A DNA stretch of 64,000 nt from Megalobrama amblycephala (Eukaryota; Chordata; Actinopteri; Cypriniformes; Xenocyprididae). The stretch is from positions 679,501-743,500 of the forward strand of contig NC_063063.1 of assembly GCF_018812025.1 (NCBI RefSeq). Direction: 5' to 3'. Below are positions 46,763 through 57,361 of this stretch, piece after piece; position 1 is the first letter of the stretch; each line of letters opens with the position of its first letter. A program made the position numbers and the translations under genes. The notes beneath the pieces are model-generated. The model saw nothing but the letters and a program-made list of their open reading frames with translations, ran no database searches and was not told the DNA's origin.

Positions 46763-47270
46763 TTCTGACTTTATATCTCGCAATTCTGACTTTATATCAC
46801 ACAATTCTGACTTTATATCACACAATTCTGACTTTATAACTCACAATTCTGACTTTTTATCTCGCAATTCTGACTTTATATCTTGCATTTCTGACTTTAT
46901 ATCTCGCAATTCTGACTTTACATCTTGCATTTCTGACTTTATATCTCGCAATTCTGACTTTATATCTCGCATTTCTGACTTTATATCTCGCAATTCTGAC
47001 TTTATATCTTGCATTTCTGACTTTATATCTCGCAATTCTGACTTTATATCTTGCATTTCTGACTTTATATCTCGCAATTCTGACTTTACATCACGCAATT
47101 CTGACTTTATATCACACAATTCTGACTTTATATCACACAATTCTGACTTTATAACTCACAATTCTGACTTTTTATCTCGCAATTCTGACTTTTTATCTCG
47201 CAATTCTGACTTTTTATCTCGCAATTCTGACTTTTTATCTTGTAATTCTGACTTTATAACTAACAATTTT
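46035..47270. repeat. 21-bp minisatellite, about 59 units
   Basis: Unit ATTCTGACTTTATATCTCGCA with common variants ACATCTCGCA, ATATCTTGCA(TTT), ATATCACACA and TTTATCTCGCA. Because 21 is a multiple of three, a frame without a stop stays open on both strands. The + strand is open for 466 codons (45999-47399; SDFISRN repeats) but has no ATG before the array ends. The - strand is open at 46825-45989 (DIKSELR repeats) and 47140-46841. Confidence 0.95.
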
Positions 47271-47660
47271 GAAATGAATACTAGAGGCAGTAAAACACCT
47301 TTTATTACTTTTTGCACAGATTATGATTACAAGGTCAGATTATTGATTTATAAAGACTTGTTTTTATGCCAATTTTTTTTGCACAACACTATGTTATGAG
47401 CTCAAAACAATTTTCCCATAGTGCATGATTTGTAAACGAACACATTTTGCCGTTTACATCACATAATCAGCTATAAATGTGTGTCTTTTCTGACGTAGTA
47501 AACTTGTTCGGCAGCTCACCTGATACAGCACTGCTCTTGTGATGTGAAGTGCTCAGGTACAAGTCCTGTGAAACACAAACCCCAATAAAAGAGCTCAAAG
47601 ACTTGCAGAATCAGCTGAAATGACATGGTTGCTTCAGCAAATGTGTTAACACAATCAGTC
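47271..47660 (+). repeat. Dispersed repeat, copy 2 (partner at 14191-14510)
   Basis: GAAATGAATACTAGAGGCAG, then CAGATTATGATT..., ATAGTGCATGATTTGTAAAC, CATCACATAATCAGCT, CAGCTCACCTGATACAGCAC and GTTAACACAATCAGTC, matching copy 1 in order. It includes about 70 bp (TGCTCAGGTACAAGTCCTGT and on) that copy 1 lacks. It starts directly after the last 21-bp unit. Confidence 0.7.
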
Positions 47661-47882
47661 CTGTTTAGAGCGTTCTGAGTCATTTATGATGGAGGAAAAA
47701 AGAGCCTGATTGCAGCAACTTCCATTTTTATTACAGATATTGTAAGCCAATTTCCCAAGAAGTGACAATCATGTTCTCTTGAACACATGGGAGAGAAAAC
47801 CCTGGTTTATTCGCAAATGTTTTATGCGATATTGCAATTTTGTGCATAAGTGAAATTTGCAACTTTAGATGGAAACAGAGCT

Positions 47883-49170
47883 AATGTTTAGTGAGGCAGT
47901 GGCATGAAGTGCCTGTATTCAGAGTCCGGCACGTGTGTCCGACCCACGTTACTGCAGGCAGCAGGAGCTGCAGGGCTTGGCAGAGCGGCGGCGTGTCTGT
48001 GAGCAGTGCAGCAGCAGACGGCGAGTTAGCGGAGAGCCCGGTGTCGGCAGAGGAAGTGCAGGTGACCCGCCGTGATGCCAAGCTGCTCTGAGTGGGTGAC
48101 TCGCTTTTCCTCCCCCCGTATCGGTCATCTGGGCCTGGGGAGAGCAGGGATTATTCTGGATCCACACCAGCATTGCACAAGAAACACGCCGCTCGCTCTC
48201 CTCACATTTCAACATAAGCACTGTAATGTGTCTGTACCAGTGCTATTTTAGCATAACTGAGATAAATTAGCTTGTATTCATATTTTGAATTAGTTTTATT
48301 TGATTTTTTCCCATTTTAATTTTAGTAAGTTTTAATCATTTTAGTAATTTTTAGTTTTTTTAGTTTTAGTTTTATTAGATATGTACATGTCGGTGCATTG
48401 TATTTACATTTGAAGTACTTGTGTTTAATTAACATGTTATGTTGTTAAACTCTTAACTTTACCCCTAACAGTAACCCAAACCATTATCCCAAAACCTCAA
48501 CCCTAACCGTACCCTCTAAACTCATTAGAAATAAATGTGTGAATTTTCATGTTAGACAGTAAATTCATAGACTTGTGGGTATTTAATGTTAAGGCCACCT
48601 GAAAAGTATGACCCTCGCTCTGCACTCGGGCGGAGGTCATTTGCATCAGCGCCGCCAGCATTCAGCTATCGTAAGAGGACAGTCGTGGCCAGATTGCAAA
48701 CAGAATCTCATTTAAGTGAACATGACGAGATCGGATGAGAGTTTTTAAAGCATTGGGTACACATAACATTACACAAGCGTACGTGACCCTGGATGTCCTT
48801 TCAGTGGAGTTGCATCCTTCAGCCAGGGAAAGAGTACAAAGCCTTCTTTAAAGCAGCGTGTGCATGTGTGTGCTGGGACTGAAACAAGGGTAAAACCTCA
48901 TCCAGCACCAGCTCTCAATAATGCATGATTAATTAGCGGACTCTGAAATAGAGCGAAACAAAAAGAGAGACTGGAAACGAGAGAAGCATGTTGTCCCAAA
49001 AGGGAAATGCACGCACTCACAATGCAAATACTGCAACAATCGGCTCTTTTTGTACTGTTTGTCTGGTAAATCGTGACTCTGTTTTTGCAGCCACCAGCAA
49101 GTTATATATGAGCTGAAACCCTTGCTGTGACTCTCACACACATACACATACAGTATATATATATATATCA
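47883..49170 (+). other. Intergenic DNA with a GC-rich exon-like patch
   Basis: At 47921-48060 a GC-rich segment lies between ATTCAG and CAGGTGAC. One + frame (47908-48075) reads QQELQGLAERRRVCEQC followed by an Arg-rich stretch; another (47891-48091) is also open. Neither is recognised, and both strands are open, as expected for GC-rich DNA. Around 48470-48520 there is a CCCTAAC/AACCC-rich run resembling degenerate telomere-like or MITE sequence. (TA)n at 49152-49169 precedes the retroelement. Confidence 0.3.
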
Positions 49171-50750
49171 GAGTTCCCTTTCGATACTTCACTCGTACTG
49201 CGTATGGGGGAAAAAGTCTCCCTTTTTCCCCGCTACTGAAGCCTTTTCAATAACGCAGTGTAACTGCACCGTCATTGGTTCACTCATAGACAAGTTGTTG
49301 AACCAATGACGGCGCGGCATAGCTGCGCGGCCTATGGCGACAAAGCGCGCGAAGGTGCGGGGTTAAGCCCTATATAAGTGAGCATTTTGCCATAGGCCAT
49401 CAGTCCTTTCTCCTTCAGCGACGACAACGCATCTCTTCGCTGATCCCCGCTGAAGCCTGCTCGCCACCTAGGAAGAAGCTTGCCGCCATCGAAGAAGCTC
49501 CTGCAGCGGACCCAGCTAAGCCGCCGGTTTGTGCTAGCGCCCGCGCCCTCGTCGACTGCCACCTGCAGCGCCGTCTACGAGATGCCCGCCTCCCACTTCC
49601 TGCTTCCGGCCGCCTTCTCAGTGTGTCTCCTGCCGCCATCCGGCTAACCGCTTCTAACCGCTCTAAAAGAGCTTCCGCGGCCCTTGCCGCTCTACGAAGC
49701 ACGGCGCGGGCATGGACGCCGAGCTTTTCCGCGTCCTGTCCAAAGCGGTGGAGGCATTAGACCTCGAGTGGGCCCCGCCGGAGGAGCCATCACGAAGCCG
49801 CTTGGACGAATGGTTCCTGCCAGGTCGTTGTCAAGCCCCTTGCCAGCGCTCCGCCCCGTTTTTTCCTGAGGTGCACGAGGAGCTTACTAAGTCGTGGTGC
49901 GCTCCCTACTCTGCGCGCCATCATACGACCCAGAAGTGGCTGCTCACCTCTGTCCCCCCGCGGCTGTGGGTTGGAAGACAAAGAGGGCCCTCCCATCTAA
50001 GCCCTGCAGGACCACCTCCACTCTGGCTGGAAGAGCTTACTCATCTGCGGGCCAAGCCGCCCTAGCGCTCCACTCCATGGCGATCTTCGAAGTTTTTCAG
50101 GCCAAACTTCTCCGCTCCCTGGACGAGTCTGGCATTGATGCGCCCACCTTCAGGGATCTCCGCAGCGCCACCGACCTAGCCCTACGGGCCACGAAGGCCA
50201 CAGCCCAGGCGATTGGAAGATCCATGGCCAGCCTTGTAGCTCTTGAACGCCACCTGTGGCTCAACCTGACCGAAATCAAAGACCAGGATAAGACGGCCTT
50301 CCTCGACGCCCTGGTCTCCCCGTCAGGTCTCTTTGGGCCAGCGGTAGAGGGCTTCACTGAGCGATTTACTGCGGCACAGAAGTCTTCTCAGGCGATGAGA
50401 CACTTTTTGCCCAAACGCTCCAGCTCCGCGTCTGCTTCAAGCCGCCCCAGGCCTGCGCCGGCTCAGCAGACCGAGCCTGCCCCCTCTACCTCTCAGGCAG
50501 CGCCACCCAAGGATCACCGCCAGCGCTCACGCCCCGCAAAGCGCTCTTCCTTCCCGAGACGGCAGGGACCCCGGCCCAGGATTGTGCTGGACCCGGTGAC
50601 TCCGAAGTCATCCTGATCCACCAAGACAGAAGAGGGTTGGGGAATGTCTCGCTGCGGTCGGACCACCCCAAAAGCTCCCTCGTGCAATCTCCCCTCCACC
50701 TCGTTCAATTCCGGGCACGGGAGAAATGCAATGTGTTGTAGCTGGGCCCA
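49171..50750 (+). mobile_element. DIRS-like retroelement, 5' part only
   Basis: The left end, GAGTTCCCTTTCGATACTTC, resembles the terminal sequences of fish DIRS-type (tyrosine-recombinase) retrotransposons. A GC-rich leader (49300-49711) and a gag-like frame follow. After the gag stop at 50616 about 130 bp remain and the sequence passes into the 53-bp array at about 50757. No reverse transcriptase, RNase H or recombinase is in the window. GC content is far higher than in the neighbouring DNA, as usual for a recent insertion. Assignment to DIRS is from memory of family appearance; another gag-bearing retroelement is possible. Confidence 0.6.
49712..50616 (+). pseudogene. Broken gag-like ORF of the retroelement
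   Basis: Gag-like structural protein of a cyprinid retroelement that would package the element RNA. The N-terminal part is in one frame from the ATG at 49712 (MDAELFRVLSKAVEALDLEW, then PFFPEVHEELTKSW) and runs to a stop at 50065. From about 49925 the family-like sequence continues in another frame (open 49894-50616) with VAAHLCPPAAVGW, DLRSATDLALRATKATAQAI, LERHLWLNLTEIKD, AAQKSSQAMRHFLPKR and a basic Pro/Ser-rich tail. The switch of frame near 49915-49935, with linker sequence apparently missing, means no intact protein is made. The C-terminal RPRPAPAQ and RQGPRPRIVLDP parts suit nucleic-acid binding. Confidence 0.65.
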
Positions 50751-53700
50751 CAAATGTTGCTGGGTAACACGAAAACGACCCAAACACCTGGTTGTTACGT
50801 CTGAGCCACTAGCTGGGTAACACGAAAAGGACCCAAACACCTGGTTGTTACGTCTGAGCCAATAGCTGGGTAACACGAAAACGACCCAAACACCGGGTTG
50901 TTACGTCTGAGCCACTAGCTGGGTAACACGAAAACGACCCAAACACCTGGTTGTTACGTCTGAGCCACTAGCTGGGTAACACGAAAACGACCCAAACACC
51001 GGGATGTTACGTCTGAGCCACTAGCTGGGTAACACGAAAACGACCCAAACACCGGGTTATTACGTCTGAGCCACTAGCTGGGTAACACGAAAACGACCCA
51101 AACACCTGGTTGTTATGTCTGAGCTACTAGCTGGGTAACACGAAAACGACCCAAACACCGGGTTATTACGTCTGAGCCACTAGCTGGGTAACACGAAAAC
51201 GACCCAAACACCGGGTTGTTTCGTTTGACTCAGGAGCTGGGTAACACGAAAATGACCCAAACACCTGGTTGTTACGTCTGAGCCACTAGCTGGGTAACAC
51301 TAAAAACGACCAAAACACCTGGTTATTACATCTGAGCCACTAGCTGGGTAACATGAAAACGACCCAAACACCTGGTTTTTACGTCTGAGCACCGGGTTGT
51401 TAGGTCTGACTCAGGAGCTGGGTAACACGAAAACGACCCAAACACCGGGTTGTTACGTCTGAGCCAGTAGCTGGGTAACACGAAAACGACCCAAACACCG
51501 GGTTGTTACGTCTGAGCCAGGATCTGGGTAACACGAAAACAACGACCCAAACACCAGGTTGTTACATCTGAGCTACTAGCTGGGTAACACAAAAACGACC
51601 CAAACACCTGGTTGTTACGTCTGACTCAGGAGCTGGGTAACACGAGAACGACCCAAACACCGGGTTGTTACATCTAAGCCACTAGCTGGGTAACACGAAA
51701 ACGACCCAAACACCGGGTTATCACGTCTGACTCAGCAGCTGGGTAACACGAAAACGACCCAAACACCAGGTTGTTACGTCTGACTCAGCAGCTGGGTAAC
51801 ATAAAAACGACCCAAACACCGGGTTCTTACATCTGAGCCAGGAGCTGGGTAACACGAAAACGACCCAAACACCTGGTTGTTATGTCTGTGCCACTAGCTG
51901 GGTAACACGAAAACGACCCAAACACCGGGTTATTACGTCTGAGCCACTAGCTGGGTAACACGAAAACGACCCAAACACCGGGTTGTTACATCTAAGCCAC
52001 TAGCTGGGTAACATGAAAACGACCCAAACACCGGGTTGTTACATCTAAGCCACTAGCTGGGTAACACGAAAACGACCCAAACACCTGGTTATTACGTCTG
52101 AGCCAGGAGCTGGGTAACACGAAAACGACCCAAACACCAGGTTGTTACGTCTGACTCAGGAGCTGGGTAACACGAAAACGACCCAAACACCGGGTTGTTA
52201 CGTCTGAGCCAGGAGCTGGGTAACACGAAAACGACCCAAACACCGGGTTGTTACGTCTGAGCCAGGATCTGGGTAACACGAAAACAACGACCCAAACACC
52301 AGGTTGTTACATCTGAGCTACTAGCTGGGTAACACAAAAACGACCCAAACACCTGGTTGTTACGTCTGACTCAGGAGCTGGGTAACACGAGAATGACCCA
52401 AACACCAGGTTGTTACGTTTGAGCCACTAGCTGGGTAACACGAAAACGACCCAAACACCGGGTTATTACGTCTGAGCCACTAGCTGGGTAACACGAAAAC
52501 GACCCAAACACCGGGTTGTTACATCTAAGCCACTAGCTGGGTAACACGAAAACGATCCAAACACCGGGTTATTACGTCTGAGCCACTAGCTGGGTAACAC
52601 GAAAACGACCCAAACACCGGGTTGTTACATCTAAGCCACTAGCTGGGTAACACGAAAACGACCCAAACACCGGGTTGTTACATCTAAGCCACTAGCTGGG
52701 TAACACGAAAACGACCCAAACACCGGGTTATTACGTCTGAGCCAGGATCTGGGTAACATGAAAACAACGACCCAAACACCGGGTTGTTACATCTGAGCCA
52801 CTAGCTGGGTAACACGAAAACGACCCAAACACCAGGTTGTTACGTCTGACTCAGGAGCTGGGTAACACGAAAACGACCCAAACACCGAGTTGTTACGTCT
52901 GAGCCAGGACCTGGGTAACACGAAAACGACCCAAACACCAGGTTGTTACGTCTGACTCAGGAGCTGGGTAACACGAAAACGACTCAAACACCAGGTTGTT
53001 ACGTCTGACTCAGGAGCTGGGTAACATAAAAACGACCCAAACACCGGGTTCTTACATCTGAGCCAGGAGCTGGGTAACACGAAAACGACCCAAACACCGG
53101 GTTCTTACGTCTGACTCAGGAGCTGGGTAACACGAAAACGACCCAAACACCTGGTTGTTATGTCTGTGCCACTAGCTGGGTAACACAAAAACGACCCAAA
53201 CACCGGGTTATTACGGCTGAGCCACTAGCTGGGTAACACGAAAACGACCCAAACACCTGGTTATTATGTCTGAGCCAGGAGCTGGGTAACACGAAAACGA
53301 CCCAAACACCAGGTTGTTACGTCTAACTCAGGAGCTGGGTAACACGAAAACGACCCAAACACCGGGTTGTTACGTCTGAGCCAGGAGCTGGGTAACACGA
53401 AAACGACCCAAACACCGGATTGTTATGTCTGAGCCACTAGCTGGGTAACACGAAAACGACCCAAACACCGGGTTGTTACGTCTGACTCAGGAGCTGGGTA
53501 ACACGAAAACGACCCAAACACCTGGTTGTTATGTCTGTGCCACTAGCTGGGTAACACGAAAAAGACCCAAACACCGGGTTGTTACGTCTGACTCAGGAGC
53601 TGGGTAACACGAAAACGACCCAAACACCGGGTTGTTACGTCTGAGCCACTAGCTGGGTAACACGAAAACGACCCAAACACCGGGTTGTTACATCTGAGCC

Positions 53701-56700
53701 ACTAGCTGGGTAACACGAAAACGACCCAAACTCCGGGTTGTTATGTCTGAGCCACTAGCTGGGTAACGTGAAAACGACCCAAACACTGGGTTGTTACGTC
53801 TGAGCCAGGAGCTGGGTAACACGAAAACGACCCAAACACCGGGTTGTTATGTCTGAGCCACTAGCTGGGTAACACTAAAAACGACCCAAACACCGGATTG
53901 TTACGTCTGACTCAGGAGCTGGGTAACACGAAAACGACCCAAACACCGAGTTGTTACGTCTGAGCCAGGACTGGGTAACACGAAAAACGACCCAAACACC
54001 AGGTTGTTACGTCTGACTCAGGAGCTGGGTAACACGAAAACGACCCAAACACCAGGTTGTTACGTCTGACTCAGGAGCTGGGTAACATAAAAACGACCCA
54101 AACACCGGGTTCTTACATCTGAGCCAGGAGCTGGTAACACGAAAACGACCCAAACACCGGGTTCTTACGTCTGACTCAGGAGCTGGGTAACACGAAAACG
54201 ACCCAAACACCTGGTTGTTATGTCTGTGCCACTAGCTGGGTAACACAAAAACGACCCAAACACCTGGTTATTACGTCTGAGCCACTAGCTGGGTAACACG
54301 AAAACGACCCAAACACCTGGTTATTATGTCTGAGCCAGGAGCTGGGTAACACGAAAACGACCCAAACACCAGGTTGTTACGTCTAACTCAGGAGCTGGGT
54401 AACACGAAAACGACCCAAACACCGGGTTGTTACGTCTGAGCCAGGAGCTGGGTAACACGAAAACGACCCAAACACCGGATTGTTATGTCTGAGCCACTAG
54501 CTGGGTAACACGAAAACGACCCAAACACCGGGTTGTTACGTCTGACTCAGGAGCTGGGTAACACGAAAACGACCCAAACACCTGGTTGTTATGTCTGTGC
54601 CACTAGCTGGGTAACACGAAAAAGACCCAAACACCGGGTTGTTACGTCTGACTCAGGAGCTGGGTAACACGAAAACGACCCAAACACCGGGTTGTTACGT
54701 CTGAGCCACTAGCTGGGTAACACGAAAACGACCCAAACACCGGGTTGTTACATCTGAGCCACTAGCTGGGTAACACGAAAACGACCCAAACTCGGGTTGT
54801 TATGTCTGAGCCACTAGCTGGGTAACGTGAAAACGACCCAAACACTGGGTTGTTACGTCTGAGCCAGGAGCTGGGTAACACGAAAACGACCCAAACACCG
54901 GGTTGTTATGTCTGAGCCACTAGCTGGGTAACACTAAAAACGACCCAAACACCGGGTTGTTACGTTTGAGCCACTAGCTGGGTAACACGAAAACGACCCA
55001 AACACCGGGTTGTTACGTCTGAGCCAGGAGCTGGGTAACACGTAAACTCAGGAGCTGGGTAACACGAAAACAACCCAAACACCGGGTTGTTATGTCTGAG
55101 CCACTAGCTGGGTAACACGAAAATGACCCAAACACCGGGTTGTTACGTCTGAGCCACTAACTGGGTAACACGAAAACGACGCAAACACCGGGTTGTTACG
55201 TCTGAGCCACTAGCTGGGTAACACGAAAACGACCCAAACACCGGGTTGTTACGTCTGAGCCAGGAGCTGGGTAACACGTAAACTCAGGAGCTGGGTAACA
55301 CGAAAACGACCCAAACACCGGGCTGTTACATCTGAGCCACTAGCTGGGTAACACGAAAACGACCCAAACACCGGGTTGTTATGTCTGAGCCAATAGCTGG
55401 GTAACACGAAAACAACCCAAACACCGGGTTGTTACGTCTGAGCCACTAGCTGGGTAACGCGACAATGACCCAAACACCGGGTTGTTATGTCTGAGCCAGG
55501 ATCTGGGTAACACGAAAACGACCCAAACACCGGGTTGTTACGTCTGAGCCACTAACTGGGTAATACGAAAACGACCCAAACACCTGGTTGTTACGTTGAC
55601 TCAGGAGCTGGCTAACACGAAAATGACCCAAACACCAGGTTGTTACGTCTGAGCCACTAGCTGGGTAACACGAAAACGACCCAAACACCGGGTTGTTACG
55701 TCTGAGTCACTAGCTGGGTAACACGAAAACGACCCGAACACCGGGTTGTTATGTCTGAGCCACTAGCTGGGTAAGACTAAAAACGACCCAAACACCGGGT
55801 TGTTACGTCTGAGCCACTAGCTGGGTAACACGAAAACGACCCAAACACCGGGTTGTTACGTCTGAGCCAGGAGCTGGGTAACACGAAAACGACCCAAACA
55901 CCAGGTTGTTACGTCTGACTCAGGAGCTGCGTAACACGAAAACGACCCAAACACCAGGTTGTTATGTCTGTGCCACTAGCTGGGTAACACGAAAACGACC
56001 CAAACACCAGGTTGTTACGTCTGACTCAGAAGCTGGGTAACACGAAAACGACCCAAACACCAGGTTGTTACGTCTGACTCAGGAGCTGCGTAACACGAAA
56101 ACGACCCAAACACCAGGTTGTTACGTCTGACTCAGAGCTGGGTAACACGAAAACGACCCAAACACCAGGTTGTTACGTCTGACTCAGGAGCTGGGTAACA
56201 CGAAAACGACCCAAACACCGGTTGTTACGTCTGAGCCAGGAGCTGGGTAACACGAAAACGACCCAAATACCGGATTGTTATGTCTGAGCCACTAGCTGGG
56301 TAACACGAAAACGACCCAAACACCGGGTTGTTACGTCTGAGCCACTAGCTGGGTAACACGAAAACGACCCAAACACCGGATTGTTACGTCTGAGCCACTA
56401 GCTGGGTAACACGAAAACGACCCAAACACCGGTTTGTTACGTCTGACTCAGGAGCTGGGTAACACGAAAACGACCCAAACACCAGGTTGTTACGTCTGAG
56501 CCAGGAGCTGAGTAACACGAAAACGACCCAAACACCTGGTTGTTATGTCTGTGCCACTAGCTGGGTAACACGAAAACGACCCAAACACCAGGTTGTTACG
56601 TCTGACTCAGGAGCTGGGTAACACAAAAACGACCCAAACACCGAGTTGTTACGTCTGACCCAGGAGCTGGGTAACACGAAAACGACCCAAACACCTGGTT

Positions 56701-57361
56701 GTTACGTCTGTGCCACTAGCTGGGTAACACGAAAACGACCCAAACACCTGGTTGTTACGTCTGTGCCACTAGCTGGGTAACACGAAAACGACCCAAACAC
56801 CAGGTTGTTACGTCTGACTCAGGAGCTGGGTAACACGAAAACGACCCAAACACCGAGTTGTTACGTCTGAGCCAGGAGCTGGGTAACACGAAAACGACCC
56901 AAACACCGGATTGTTATGTCTGAGCCACTAGCTGGGTAACACGAAAACGACCCAAACACCGGGTTGTTACGTCTGAGCCACTAGCTGGGTAACACGAAAA
57001 CGACCCAAACACCGGATTGTTACGTCTGAGCCACTAGCTGGGTAACACGAAAACGACCCAAACACCGGATTGTTACGTCTGAGCCACTAGCTGGGTAACA
57101 CGAAAACGACCCAAACACCGGTTTGTTACGTCTGAGCTCAGGAGCTGGGTAACACGAAAACGACCCAAACACCGAGTTGTTACGTCTGAGCCAGGAGCTG
57201 GGTAACACGAAAACGACCCAAACACCAGGTTGTTACGTCTGACTCAGGAGCTGGGTAACACGAAAACGACCCAAACACCGGATTGTTACGTCTGAGCCAC
57301 TAGCTGGGTAACACGAAAACGACCCAAACACCGGGTTGTTACGTCTGACTCAGGAGCACCA
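50751..57361 (+). repeat. 6.6-kb block, copy A
   Basis: Begins with CAAATGTTGC, a piece of unique flank, then 53-bp units in a specific order of variants. The order is matched at an offset of 6611 bp: CAAATGTTGC at 50751 and 57362, and the unusual AGCACCGGGTTGTTAGG at 51389 and 58000. Minor indels exist, for instance GGACTGGG (about 53967) against GGACCTGGG in copy B, and a 1-bp deletion near 54134. The join to copy B is GACTCAGGAG followed by CACCACAAATG. Confidence 0.9.
52840..54950 (+). repeat. Roughly 1060-bp (20-unit) tandem duplication inside the array
   Basis: Marker variants recur at offsets of 1060-1061: TGTCTGTGCC at 53161 and 54221, GTCTAACTCA at 53321 and 54381, AACACCGAG at 52881 and 53942. 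The two sub-blocks run about 52840-53890 and 53900-54950. The same arrangement is repeated in copy B at about 59450-61560, so this duplication came before the 6.6-kb one. Confidence 0.85.

Larger units (their letters stand above)
45996..47882. mobile_element. Element with AGCT(C)TGTTTCCA inverted ends containing the 21-bp array
   Basis: The left end AGCTTGTTTCCA at 45996-46007 matches the complement of the right end TGGAAACAGAGCT at 47870-47882. Inside are, in order, a short A-rich stretch, a 1.2 kb 21-bp minisatellite, a dispersed segment shared with 14191-14510, and unique DNA. No transposase is encoded. The inverted ends are short, so the boundaries are an inference. Confidence 0.55.

Noticed and set aside
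45999..47399. 466-codon plus-strand frame (SDFISRN repeats)
   Set aside because: It is a translation of the 21-bp array. It begins with TTG, has no ATG until after the array, and has no splice or promoter support.
49332..49702. Minus-strand Arg/Ala-rich frames across the retroelement leader
   Set aside because: Antisense shadows of GC-rich leader sequence. The sense strand carries the gag-like frame.
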